Shown piece by piece: positions 46,237 to 54,538 of a stretch of 64,000 nt of DNA. A program made the position numbers and the translations under genes. Position 1 is the first letter of the stretch. Each line of letters opens with the position of its first letter. This DNA is from [Limnothrix rosea] IAM M-220 (lineage in GTDB: Bacteria > Cyanobacteriota > Cyanobacteriia > Cyanobacteriales > MRBY01), in contig NZ_MRBY01000001.1 of NCBI RefSeq assembly GCF_001904615.1, forward strand, positions 37,380-101,379, given 5' to 3'. The notes below the pieces were generated by a model, which did no database searches, had not been told where the DNA came from, and saw only the letters and a program-made list of their open reading frames with translations.

Positions 46237-47034
46237 ATGTCGTCGTCAGTCGTTCCAACGCAACATCAGCAGATTCAGCGCAATATTAAGCTACGTGGGA
46301 AGCTTCCCCTTGGTCAGGTCTTGGTTCAAGCCGGTCTTATTTCTGAAGATCAGGTTAAATTGGCTCTACAGAATCAGTCTATTCCCGGTTATGAAACGTT
46401 TAAAATCGGGGAGATTCTTGCTTTAAGGGGATGGATTAAGCAAGAGACTTGTGATTTCTTTGCGGTTCGTTGGGAAGGTATTCTCAATAGTTTAAGTATT
46501 AAAAATAAGCAGAAGAAAATTGGCTATTACTTGTTAGAGGCTGGATTGTTAACGGAAGAACAAGTTACGGGGATTTTAAAGATTCAACAACAGCAAAAGA
46601 AGTTTTTTGGTGAGATTGCGGTGGCTGAAGGTTATCTTAAACAGCAGACGGTTGACTTTTTTGTGAGGTGTCTTTCTTCTGCTAAGGGGGCTGAGTCGGT
46701 GCAGCGGTCTGCTTTAGAACGTGCTGAAAAATATTTCAAGTTGAAAGATATCAAGGGGGCAATTCTTGAGTTGCGTGAGGTACTGCGTCATGATGCTAAA
46801 AATGGTAAAGCTCATGCTTGGTTGACTCGGATTTATTTGGAGAGTGGTCAATTGAGCTTGGCTAAGGTTCATCTCAAAAAGGCGATCGCCGCAAGTCCTA
46901 ATGATGCATTGATTCGGGAAGTGAAAAAGCAATTTTTTGCATCGGTGCCGTCGACGGCAAAAGCTACTGAAAACAAGACGAAGTCTAAAAAATCAAAATC
47001 TACACCACGCGCATCTTGGCTACGTTTTGGCTAA
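46237..47034 (+). CDS. Two MshEN-like repeats fused to TPRs
   Basis: 265 residues. Two similar segments occur in tandem: about 18-80 (LPLGQVLVQAGLISEDQVKLAL) and about 92-145 (KIGYYLLEAGLLTEEQVTGIL). The LG-x-LL-x-AG-x-L-x-x-x-QV pattern is that of the N-terminal domain of type II secretion/pilus ATPases (MshEN), some of which bind c-di-GMP. Residues about 165-235 hold TPR-type helices (AEKYFKLKDIKGAILELREVLRH). No ATPase follows. It could be a regulator that binds c-di-GMP or a scaffold of the pilus system; both are inference. Confidence 0.6.
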   Translation: MSSSVVPTQHQQIQRNIKLRGKLPLGQVLVQAGLISEDQVKLALQNQSIPGYETFKIGEILALRGWIKQETCDFFAVRWEGILNSLSIKNKQKKIGYYLLEAGLLTEEQVTGILKIQQQQKKFFGEIAVAEGYLKQQTVDFFVRCLSSAKGAESVQRSALERAEKYFKLKDIKGAILELREVLRHDAKNGKAHAWLTRIYLESGQLSLAKVHLKKAIAASPNDALIREVKKQFFASVPSTAKATENKTKSKKSKSTPRASWLRFG

Positions 47035-47175
47035 ATGACGATGATGGTGATGGCGGATAATTAATGTGCTTGTGTTGGTTGCTGCTATGTATGGAAACTG
47101 TGGTTGTTGGTCGGCAGGATAAAAACGGACTCGTTTACAATGGCAAACAGATTAGTTGTGTCCTAAGCGAAAACT

Positions 47176-48783
47176 TTGTTTGAACAAGAACGGTTACTTT
47201 TTGACCCTGTTACGCCTGAGCAAAACGCGATTCCGCTGGTTTTTGCGTTTCCGAATACCTACACTGTTGGCATTACAAGTTTGGGTTATCAACTGGTTTG
47301 GGCCAAGTTTAGCCAGCGGTCTGATGTGGATGTGCGGCGCTTATTTACGGATCTCCATGAGAAGTTGCCGTCGTCGCCTGAAATTGTTGGATTTTCGTTT
47401 TCGTGGGAGCTAGATTATACAAATTTATTTGACCTCCTTGAACAGCTTGATATTCCCCTGAGGGCTACTGCTCGTAAAAGTCATCACCCGATTGTTTTTG
47501 GTGGTGGTTCTGTGCTGAGTGCCAATCCTGAGCCCTATGCTGATTTTTTTGATGTTATTCTTCTTGGCGATGGTGAAACGCTTTTGGATGAGTTTATTGA
47601 TGCCTATCAGGATATTCGCGGCGGCGATCGCCAAGCAAAATTACGGCGTTTAGCTCAGGTAGAAGGCATTTATGTACCCAGTTTGTATGGGATAACCTAT
47701 CGCTCGCCAACGGCAGAAATTGAAAGTATTGAGCCAAGATTTCCAGATGTGCCCGCGGCGGTCTACAAGCAAACCTATCGCGGTAATGTTTTGTCCACTT
47801 CGACGGTTGTGACCGAAAAAGCTGCTTGGGAAAATATTTATATGGTGGAGGTGGTGCGGAGTTGTCCAGAAATGTGTCGCTTTTGCCTCGCCAGTTATGT
47901 GACTTTGCCATTTCGAGTCGCAAATCTGGAGGGGTCATTAATTCCGGCCATTGAACGGGGCTTAAAAGTTACTGATCGTCTGGGACTTTTGGGAGCTTCT
48001 GTGACCCAGCACCCTGAATTTGAAGCGTTGCTAGATTATTTGTCGCAGCCTAAATATAAGGATGTGCGCTTGAGTATTGCCTCGGTACGGACGAATACGG
48101 TTACAGAAAAATTAGCCCAAACTTTAGCGGCGCGGGATACTCGCTCCATTACGATCGCCGTCGAAAGTGGCTCGGAACGGTTGCGGGAAATCGTCAATAA
48201 AAAACTAACCAATGATGAAATTATTACAGCGGCAGTCAATGCAAAAGCGGGTGGTCTAAAAGCGATTAAATTCTACGGCATGGCTGGGATTCCCGGCGAG
48301 GAACAGGCAGATATTGAGGCCACTATCGAGATGATGTTAGCGGCGAAAAAGGCAGCTCCCGGCCTGCGTCTGACTTTGGGGTGCAGTACTTTTGTCCCGA
48401 AAGCCCACACGCCATTTCAATGGTTTGGGGTGAATAAAGCGGCAAAAAAGCGTCTGCAACTGCTCCAGAAAAAGTTGCGTTCCCAAGGCATTGAGTTTCG
48501 ACCGGAAAGTTATAACTGGTCTGTCATTCAGGCGTTATTATCGCGGGGCGATCGCCGTCTGTCCCAGCTCCTCGAACTGACCCGTGAATATGGCGATACT
48601 TTGGGGAGCTATAAACGCGCCTTTAAAGATCTCAAGGGCAAGATTCCGCCACTAGATTTTTACGTGCACCAGCAATGGCAAACTGACCAAGTCTTACCTT
48701 GGCAACATCTCCACACAGCGATTCCGAAGGCGACGATTCAAAAACATATGGAAGAATCCGGTGCTTTGCCAGAGGTGGTTTGA
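47176..48783 (+). CDS. B12-binding-type radical SAM protein
   Basis: 535 residues. It begins at TTG 47176; an in-frame TAA lies 12 bases upstream, so no earlier start is possible in this frame. The N-terminal half has a B12-type Rossmann outline (FAFPNTYTVGITSLGYQLVWA, then VFGGGSVLSANPEPYADFFD). The radical SAM cluster motif is C-x3-C-x2-C in CPEMCRFC near residue 233, followed by the barrel (IAVESGSERLREIVNKKLTND). Relatives are annotated as methyltransferase-like or unknown radical SAM proteins; substrate unknown. Confidence 0.88.
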   Translation: MFEQERLLFDPVTPEQNAIPLVFAFPNTYTVGITSLGYQLVWAKFSQRSDVDVRRLFTDLHEKLPSSPEIVGFSFSWELDYTNLFDLLEQLDIPLRATARKSHHPIVFGGGSVLSANPEPYADFFDVILLGDGETLLDEFIDAYQDIRGGDRQAKLRRLAQVEGIYVPSLYGITYRSPTAEIESIEPRFPDVPAAVYKQTYRGNVLSTSTVVTEKAAWENIYMVEVVRSCPEMCRFCLASYVTLPFRVANLEGSLIPAIERGLKVTDRLGLLGASVTQHPEFEALLDYLSQPKYKDVRLSIASVRTNTVTEKLAQTLAARDTRSITIAVESGSERLREIVNKKLTNDEIITAAVNAKAGGLKAIKFYGMAGIPGEEQADIEATIEMMLAAKKAAPGLRLTLGCSTFVPKAHTPFQWFGVNKAAKKRLQLLQKKLRSQGIEFRPESYNWSVIQALLSRGDRRLSQLLELTREYGDTLGSYKRAFKDLKGKIPPLDFYVHQQWQTDQVLPWQHLHTAIPKATIQKHMEESGALPEVV

Positions 48784-48975
48784 GGGTGACACGGTGAAAG
48801 GGAGATAGGGTGACGCGGCGAGAGAATGAACGAGAAATAAAGACGAGTTCCCCTTTACCCGCACGGCATACAGCTCAGTCACCAAAAAACAAATGCAGTC
48901 TGAAACACCATCAGTCGTCTTTTCTCCGTGTCCCCGTGTCCCCATGTCCCCGCGTCTCCCACTCTCCTATCGTCT
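48784..48975. repeat. CT-rich short tandem repeats with a G-rich mirror arm
   Basis: The gap contains degenerate 7-8 bp units of the type CCCCGTGT / CCCCATGT / CCCCGCGT (about 48925-48965) and, before them, a G-rich arm (GGTGACACGGTGAAAGGGAG) that is roughly complementary, so the region could form a long hairpin. The same kind of element recurs at 57766-57950. It is not CRISPR: units are adjacent without unique spacers. Confidence 0.6.
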
Positions 48976-49005
48976 AAGAATTTTCAGGAAATGTCGGAGA
49001 TGACC

Positions 49006-49896
49006 TTAAAGATCAAAAAGTTCGGCGATCGCCTGTTTTGGGTCAGGCTGTTTCACAAGAGATTCCCCAATGAGTACTGCTTTAGCGCCAGCTTCCCGTA
49101 CGAATCCAAGATCAACCGCAGTATGAATACCCGATTCACTGACAACCCGGACTCCCTTTGCCTGAATTTCCGCCCGGCGGGACTCCATGAGCACGGTTGT
49201 GGTTTCAAGGTTGACCGAAAAATCTTCTAGGTTACGGTTATTAATGCCAATGAGATTGATACCGTCCACCGCTAAAACACGATCTAGCTCAGCCGCTGTA
49301 TGGACTTCAACGAGGGCGGCCATTCCTAAACTGCGGGTAATTTTGACGAAATATTCAAGGTCTTGATCCGACAAAATTGCTGCGATTAGTAGAACTGCAT
49401 CAGCGCCGTAGCTGCGTGCTTTAAAAATTTGGTAGGGGTAAATAATAAATTCTTTGCAGAGGAGGGGCAGGTCAACGGCTTCGCGTACTAACTTGAGGTT
49501 ATCAAAGCTGCCTTGGAAAAATTTCTGGTCGGTCAGAACAGATAAACAGCTTGCGCCCCCTGCTGCGTAGGCTTTGGCGATCGCCACCGGGTCAAAATCT
49601 TCGCGGATCACCCCTTTACTGGGAGAGGCTTTTTTGACCTCAGCGATCAGAGCGGGATTTGTTTTGCCATTAACGAGGGCTGAAATAAAATCCTTCGCTG
49701 GCGGCAAGGTGGTGACGAGTTTACGCAGTTGGAGTAGGCTCACCTCCTCGCGCATTTGCTCAATTTCTAGCTCTTTGTACCAGACAATTTCTTCGAGAAT
49801 ATGTCGAGGTTCCGCATCCGGTAGGGCGACTTGGTACTGCAAAATGCTGACATTGATCGGTCGACTGGGGTGTTGGCGGCGGATTTGGACAGACAT
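49006..49896 (-). CDS. trpC: Indole-3-glycerol phosphate synthase
   Basis: 296 residues, a TIM barrel. Motifs of the family are visible: [58 protein letters not shown] and [29 protein letters not shown]. It forms indole-3-glycerol phosphate in tryptophan synthesis. A 35-residue N-terminal extension precedes the barrel, as in other cyanobacteria. The gene stands alone; trp genes are scattered in this phylum. psbY is on the same strand upstream. Confidence 0.96.
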   Translation of the reverse strand: MSVQIRRQHPSRPINVSILQYQVALPDAEPRHILEEIVWYKELEIEQMREEVSLLQLRKLVTTLPPAKDFISALVNGKTNPALIAEVKKASPSKGVIREDFDPVAIAKAYAAGGASCLSVLTDQKFFQGSFDNLKLVREAVDLPLLCKEFIIYPYQIFKARSYGADAVLLIAAILSDQDLEYFVKITRSLGMAALVEVHTAAELDRVLAVDGINLIGINNRNLEDFSVNLETTTVLMESRRAEIQAKGVRVVSESGIHTAVDLGFVREAGAKAVLIGESLVKQPDPKQAIAELFDL

Positions 49897-50017
49897 AATT
49901 TCTCTAATGATTAAAAAGCAACCCGGTAAGGGCTGCTAAAGTCGATAAAAATTTGTTGGCTAATTTTTTTGTGTAAGGGGTTGCCATCGGACAACAGGAA
50001 AAATTAGATGGAGCGGT

Positions 50018-50134
50018 TTACTCGCCGCGACGCATGTTGCTGAGTTGGTTTAGGGCAGCGGCACCGATGTTGAATAATGCCCAGGATGCTGCGACTGCTA
50101 AAGGAGCTAATACAATAACAACACGGAAGTCCAT
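50018..50134 (-). CDS. psbY: Photosystem II protein PsbY
   Basis: 38 residues read from the minus strand: start MDFRVVIVLAPLAVAASWAL, then NIGAAALNQ, ending in the basic MRRGE tail. A single membrane helix spans about 4-22. The MD-(F/W)-RVxVV start and NIGAAAL segment are the PsbY signature. PsbY is a small peripheral subunit at the edge of photosystem II near cytochrome b559. An AGAGGA ribosome binding site lies 8 bases before the ATG, which makes the start secure despite the short length. Confidence 0.85.
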   Translation of the reverse strand: MDFRVVIVLAPLAVAASWALFNIGAAALNQLSNMRRGE

Positions 50135-50341
50135 AATCTTTTCCTCTTGGTTTTTAAAAGTAATGGTTGTAAAAAGTTATCTAATTTTACATTAATAACT
50201 CATCCCGCCGTCTTTTCCAAGGATCAAAATGGTGCAGAATCTTGATCGGGGTGGCGATCGCCAATTTTTTAGGTTGATTGCACCAAGCCTTTTGGGATCA
50301 TGTAGGGTAGGTGGGGAATCTTTTCGGCGTATGTAGACAGC

Positions 50342-51289
50342 ATGGTGACATTACAGCATTGGTTTACGCTTCTAATCAGTCAATGGCTGGTGGCTTTACC
50401 GTGGTTAATCGTTGGTGTGGCTGTTTCAACGGGGTTATTTTTGTTTGCGCCCCGCCGCCGCTGGGAAACGATTTTACCAGAAAGTGTCTGGTGGCAGCCT
50501 TTGTATGGCTGTGGTTTGGGCTTATTGTTACCCATTGGGTCCTGTGGCTTATTTCCGGTGATGCGCCGCTTACTTTGGCAATCTGGTTCGTCGAGTTTGG
50601 CGATCGCCTTCTGGCTGACGGCGGTGTCTATTAATCCTATTTTGCTCCTACAACTGTGGCGAGCATTTCCCGACAATGGTGAGGTGGGCTTATTTTATGG
50701 TGGTTTAAGTTTTACTTTGCTGGTTTGTTTTAGCTGTTTGTTTGCGATGCAACGGCAAATGATTACGCGGGTGCAGGGGGATGAATCATCCTTTCGCTAT
50801 CCGGCGATCGCCCATCCTAGTGCCCACCGTGTGGCGATCGCCCCCCTAGAAACAGAAGCCTTAGCCACAACAAAACTCACAATTTTGCCTGTTGATCGCA
50901 AATCACGGTTATCCATAGGTTTTTACGTATTTACCCGTGAGCTCATGGAATGGTCTCTATGGCTATTATTGGGCTGTGGGGTCGCCGCCTGTCTTCAGCT
51001 TTGGGTTCTCCCGATGGTAGTAGGGAGCCTAAATCCTTGGTCAGTTTTGCTTGCCGGTTTTGCGAGTCCGATTGGATTTGCGCAGCATTTCTTTTTGGCG
51101 AGCCATTGGTTACAACTTGGTAATGCCGGCCATAGTCTTGGCTTTTTGCTCAGTAGCACCTTTACCAGTTGTATCAGCTTTTTTTTGTTAGCAAATACCC
51201 TGCGTCCCAAAGCTTTTCTCTATCTCGTAATCTTGCTGAGCTTGACGGCGATCGCCCTAAACCTCTGGCTAAATTTCTATGTTTTTTAG
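50342..51289 (+). CDS. Predicted permease of the YraQ/ArsP-type family
   Basis: 315 residues with about eight hydrophobic helices and the family outline: two membrane halves joined by a polar loop near residues 135-180. Phrases such as GLLLPIGSCGLFPVMRRL and ASPIGFAQHFFLASHWLQ correspond to the conserved helices around a Cys-Gly pair. Members transport organo-arsenicals or unknown solutes. The usual CC motif of arsenic permeases is not seen, so the substrate is open. Confidence 0.7.
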   Translation: MVTLQHWFTLLISQWLVALPWLIVGVAVSTGLFLFAPRRRWETILPESVWWQPLYGCGLGLLLPIGSCGLFPVMRRLLWQSGSSSLAIAFWLTAVSINPILLLQLWRAFPDNGEVGLFYGGLSFTLLVCFSCLFAMQRQMITRVQGDESSFRYPAIAHPSAHRVAIAPLETEALATTKLTILPVDRKSRLSIGFYVFTRELMEWSLWLLLGCGVAACLQLWVLPMVVGSLNPWSVLLAGFASPIGFAQHFFLASHWLQLGNAGHSLGFLLSSTFTSCISFFLLANTLRPKAFLYLVILLSLTAIALNLWLNFYVF

Positions 51290-51339
51290 TCAAAAATAAA
51301 AATCAGTGTCGTTACCAATTAAATATGTAAATATGCCGA

Positions 51340-51384
51340 ATCCCCCTGGCCTCCCGTTGAAACAGATTCGGGATTTAGGGGGAT
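51340..51384. repeat. Inverted repeat between convergent permease and dps genes
   Basis: ATCCCCCT (51340-51347) and AGGGGGAT (51377-51384) are inverted, with further imperfect pairing (CTCCCG with CGGGA) inside. This is the ATCCCCC-type intergenic element common in cyanobacteria and could act as a terminator for either convergent gene. Confidence 0.55.
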
Positions 51385-51455
51385 CTAAATGCTTGAACTA
51401 AACCGCAATGACGATACATATCGCTTTTTTTTTGCGAATTATCATCTCGTTAGTT

Positions 51456-51935
51456 TTAGCCCAGTAAGCTACGGAGCATCCAAGCATTTTTTTCATGGAC
51501 TTGCATGCGTTGTGTTAAAAGATCGGCGGTCGGTTCATCATGTGCCTTATCCACAACTTCAAACATAGAGCGTGCAGTACGGACAACCGCCTCTTGACCT
51601 TCGACAAGCTGACGAATCATATCTTCAGCTGCGGGCACACCTTCTTCTTCGTTAATGGAAGAGAGTTCAGAGAATGCTTTGTAGGTTCCGGGAGCGGGTG
51701 AACCGAGGGCACGAATACGCTCAGCAATTTCGTCACTAGCGAGGGCAAGCTCGTTGTATTGCTGTTCAAAAAGGAGGTGGAGGGTTTGGAACATCGGCCC
51801 TGTGACGTTCCAGTGGAAGTTGTGGGTTTTGAGATAGAGCGTGTAGGTGTCGGCGAGAAGGTGGCTGAGTCCATCGGCGATCGCCTTGCGATCTTCTTCT
51901 TTGATGCCGATGTTAATGGGAAATGAGGTAACCAT
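51456..51935 (-). CDS. dps: Dps-family ferritin-like DNA-protection protein
   Basis: 159 residues from the ATG at 51935 ([10 protein letters not shown]); an in-frame ATG at 51980 would add 15. Ferroxidase ligands of the Dps kind are present: [15 protein letters not shown] and [17 protein letters not shown] (H and D/E positions). Dps forms twelve-subunit shells that oxidise and store iron and protect DNA against peroxide. The N-terminus is short and not very basic, so direct DNA binding may be weak. Confidence 0.93.
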   Translation of the reverse strand: MVTSFPINIGIKEEDRKAIADGLSHLLADTYTLYLKTHNFHWNVTGPMFQTLHLLFEQQYNELALASDEIAERIRALGSPAPGTYKAFSELSSINEEEGVPAAEDMIRQLVEGQEAVVRTARSMFEVVDKAHDEPTADLLTQRMQVHEKNAWMLRSLLG

Positions 51936-52183
51936 AGAGTTTATGTGGAAAAAATATTGATCTATCAGATATCGTGACATAATCCCTTGAAATCTTCCTC
52001 ATGCTCTTGGGGTAGGCGGAGGGTAGAAATTTGTCGGTTTTTCGGTACTATATCCGGAATTGTTGAGACTTTCCGGCAAGGGAAATGCTTAAGAATGATA
52101 AAAATCGCTATGCAACAGGCCGGCGCAAAATCGACCCTTACTATTGGTCGCCGTTTATTTTGATTGGGAATGGTTTGTCGGGT

Positions 52184-53218
52184 TTAGGACAAGAGCGCTA
52201 GTAACTGTTTGTGTTGCTGAACGTCTTTTTGAATTGCATTGATATTCAGTGAATTGCGGTTTTGACTCGCTTGGAACTGCTGAAACCAACTGTCGGCGAT
52301 CGCCCCCGCATCTTTCGGCAACATTTCAAAATTAAAACCGGGAATATCGCATTGATTTTGCAGCTGCGTAACTTTCGGATCATAGCTGAGGGCAGAACAG
52401 GCACAGCCCGCCGAACTGGCAATAATCAAACTGTGCAGGCGCATCCCAATCAAAAAATCCACCTGCTGAAAGAGACTTTTAAACTGCTGTGGCTTCGAGA
52501 TTTGGGCAATAGTTTTAGGCTGTTCTAGTTGCTCATAAAGTTGCGCGGCGATCGCCCCATCCTGACTTTCCTGAAAAGGCACTAAAACGATAGTTGCGTT
52601 CAACTGCCGCTGGAAAATTTTCAAAGCTTCGGTAAGTACAGCTAATTTTTCTGGGGTTAAAGTATGGTGTGAGCGCAGATTAACCGCAACACGAGGATGG
52701 GGAAAATCTAAATCTTGATCGAAGGGAATTTCTCCTAATTTCCACACCGGATCGGGCGCGAGAATATGTTCAATATGCCAAGATTTGAGCAAGTCAGAAG
52801 ATGCTTGATCTCGAACACTAACTGCTTTACAGGATTTGAGACAAAACCGCGTTATCCACTGGGCGATCGCCGAATTTAGGGGGCCAATGCCCTGCCCCCA
52901 AGCAATCGTTTTCTTGCCGAGGAGCTGCGCAAATTTCATCAAACCACCATAGTAAATCGGACTCGCGAGACTACTAACATCCTGCATCAAACTGCCTCCA
53001 CCCCACACAAAACCATCAGAGGCGGCGATCGCCTTGAGAGCCTCCAGAGATTTATGCTTTACCGCAGGAATGCCATAGGCAGCAGTTGTGACAGCAGGAT
53101 TATGGGACAACACGATTGGTTCCACACTGGTCGGCAACATCTGTAATAGCGTCACCAACAGAGCTTCATCCCCCGCATTCCCATGACCGTAATAGCCACA
53201 CAGCACAACTTTTGTCAT
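52184..53218 (-). CDS. csaB: Polysaccharide pyruvyl transferase CsaB
   Basis: 344 residues. The N-terminal pattern VLCGYYGHGNAGDEALLVTLL and the C-terminal GMRLHSLIIASSAGC belong to the CsaB family, which transfers pyruvate from phosphoenolpyruvate onto cell-wall or envelope polysaccharide so that SLH-domain proteins can bind. Cyanobacterial surface proteins and porins with SLH domains would be the expected client. A ribbon-helix-helix gene ends 3 bp upstream on the same strand, but that is probably chance adjacency. Confidence 0.93.
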   Translation of the reverse strand: MTKVVLCGYYGHGNAGDEALLVTLLQMLPTSVEPIVLSHNPAVTTAAYGIPAVKHKSLEALKAIAASDGFVWGGGSLMQDVSSLASPIYYGGLMKFAQLLGKKTIAWGQGIGPLNSAIAQWITRFCLKSCKAVSVRDQASSDLLKSWHIEHILAPDPVWKLGEIPFDQDLDFPHPRVAVNLRSHHTLTPEKLAVLTEALKIFQRQLNATIVLVPFQESQDGAIAAQLYEQLEQPKTIAQISKPQQFKSLFQQVDFLIGMRLHSLIIASSAGCACSALSYDPKVTQLQNQCDIPGFNFEMLPKDAGAIADSWFQQFQASQNRNSLNINAIQKDVQQHKQLLALLS

Positions 53219-53221
53219 TAA

Positions 53222-53446
53222 TTACGACTCAGCAAAATAGTTATCCAACTTATCCAGTAACTCTAAACCAGTCTGGCGATCGCCTGTGATAGCCAAAGCT
53301 TTAAATCGAGTTTGAGCATCAAATTCTGCAAGAGCAATGTTAGAAAATTCTTCCATCAACTTGTTTAAGCTGATCCCTTTTGCCTTGGCTAACGCTTTTA
53401 AACGAGCGTGTTTTTCATCAGGTAATCGAATTGTTAAAGTTGCCAT
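53222..53446 (-). CDS. Ribbon-helix-helix antitoxin-type protein
   Basis: About 74 residues from the ATG at 53446 (MATLTIRLPDEKHARLKALAKAKGISLNKLMEEF region); the GTG at 53452 is possible but AGAGG is better placed for the ATG. The N-terminal 45 residues are a ribbon-helix-helix DNA-binding fold, the C-terminus is helical, as in antitoxins that neutralise PIN toxins. The preceding gene (53449-53659) is a broken PIN toxin overlapping its start, the toxin-before-antitoxin order. The protein itself is intact and may now act only as an orphan repressor. Confidence 0.85.
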   Translation of the reverse strand: MATLTIRLPDEKHARLKALAKAKGISLNKLMEEFSNIALAEFDAQTRFKALAITGDRQTGLELLDKLDNYFAES

Positions 53447-53448
53447 AT

Positions 53449-53659
53449 TCACCTCTGAATCAATTCTTCAGGTTTCAAAATTTTTAAGTTGGGAAACAAT
53501 AAATCAGCTCTCTCAAAATCTTTGATGTTATTAGTAACGATTACTTCTGCACTTCCGGAGATCATAACAGTGAAGCCCCATAATATCCTCAATCAAATCA
53601 ATATTTGGTAGAAAACAGAAAGATGAGTCCGTTAATTGTGTGTATTTCTTAAAAAGTTG
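53449..53659 (-). pseudogene. Remnant of a PIN-domain toxin gene
   Basis: The minus strand after the HEPN-LOTUS stop reads ...CFLPNIDLIEDIM in one frame and, after a +1 shift near a GGGG run (about 53575), GFTVMISGSAEVIVTNNIKDFERADLLF and NLKILKPEELIQR, ending at a TGA at 53449-53451. This matches the C-terminal half of PIN-type toxins (the D/E-D...IVT-N-KDF pattern with the LTPEEF-like tail). The N-terminal half with the first catalytic Asp is missing. The stop overlaps the RHH gene start, as in intact toxin-antitoxin pairs. I judge it inactive. Confidence 0.7.
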
Positions 53660-54517
53660 CTACTTCACGTGAACGGTATATTCTTCAAGATTTCTCTCAA
53701 ATGCCCAGTTTACACAGGAGTATGTACTTTTATAAAAAAGTTGTTTCTTATTTTCAATAAAATAAAAATCGAACAATCCAGATGCCTCCAGAACGTCTTT
53801 TAATTTTGAAAGACCATATCTCCGCGGAGTAATGTTTTTATCGGACTGTCGAATGAAATTTCCTGCATGGGACAATGAAGTCCAGCCATATTGGTTTTTG
53901 AATTTCTTTTCTGCTATCAGCGTGTATTCGATAATTTTGGTCTTGTACCATGTTGTTTGCCAAGGATTAACAAAATCTATAAAAACCGTGTTTTCAGGCA
54001 AAGATTCTTTGAGTATCAAATATGTTGCGTAAGCTTTTGAATCTTCATATCCCAAAAAGCTATTTATAAGAGCATTATGTACAAAAATCATCCTAACAAG
54101 ATTGCTTTTGAAAGAAAAAATATTGTCATAGTTGATATCTAACTCTTTTATTTGTACTTGATACTTTTCTTCAGAGCACGGGAGCGAGCCTGAATAATGA
54201 ACTAGATTGTTACGGGCTTGAACTAGTTTTCTAAAGTCATCATAAAAAAGTTCTTTGAGGGATTCAAGAGTATTGAAATCATCGTGTCCTTCGACTTCTA
54301 AAAAATCAGCATTTGTTTCTAAATACTCAATTAATTTATTAATTAAATGCCCAAGAGTTGCTAGTTCAAATTTTGAAGGATTACTCTTTCCGCAGTTTGC
54401 GAAAGCCTCTGAAATAGGAAGTAGAACCTTCAGCAGTTTTTCTATGTATTTGTATTCCACTACATTGCGACCCACTCTTTTAAAGTAATCCTCCTGTAGC
54501 TTTTTTAAATCAGCCAT
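53660..54517 (-). CDS. HEPN domain fused to an OST-HTH/LOTUS domain
   Basis: 285 residues. The helical N-terminal part carries R-x4-H (RNNLVH, Arg102 and His107), the HEPN ribonuclease motif. Residues about 205-268 match the LOTUS/OST-HTH outline (GWTSLSHAGNFIRQS, then ITPRRYGLSKLKDVLEASGLF), a winged-helix RNA-binding domain. HEPN toxins with RNA-binding modules occur in phage defence and toxin systems, so RNA binding and cleavage is a reasonable guess. The gene lacks HIP1, is AT-rich, and sits directly against the PIN-toxin remnant and the RHH gene, i.e. in an accessory island. No dedicated antitoxin is evident. Confidence 0.72.
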   Translation of the reverse strand: MADLKKLQEDYFKRVGRNVVEYKYIEKLLKVLLPISEAFANCGKSNPSKFELATLGHLINKLIEYLETNADFLEVEGHDDFNTLESLKELFYDDFRKLVQARNNLVHYSGSLPCSEEKYQVQIKELDINYDNIFSFKSNLVRMIFVHNALINSFLGYEDSKAYATYLILKESLPENTVFIDFVNPWQTTWYKTKIIEYTLIAEKKFKNQYGWTSLSHAGNFIRQSDKNITPRRYGLSKLKDVLEASGLFDFYFIENKKQLFYKSTYSCVNWAFERNLEEYTVHVK

Positions 54518-54538
54518 ACAATTTTGATTGAACGTATT

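Noticed and set aside
47141..47175. Frameshift at the start of the B12-type radical SAM gene
   Set aside because: An ATG upstream leads only to a seven-residue frame ending in TAA; the protein starting at TTG 47176 already includes the conserved N-terminus.
48921..48965. Possible CRISPR array in the CT-rich repeats
   Set aside because: Units are 7-8 bp, adjacent and degenerate; there are no regular unique spacers and no cas genes in the window.
53222..53659. Active PIN-type toxin-antitoxin system
   Set aside because: The toxin half is truncated at its N-terminus and frameshifted, so only the antitoxin is intact.
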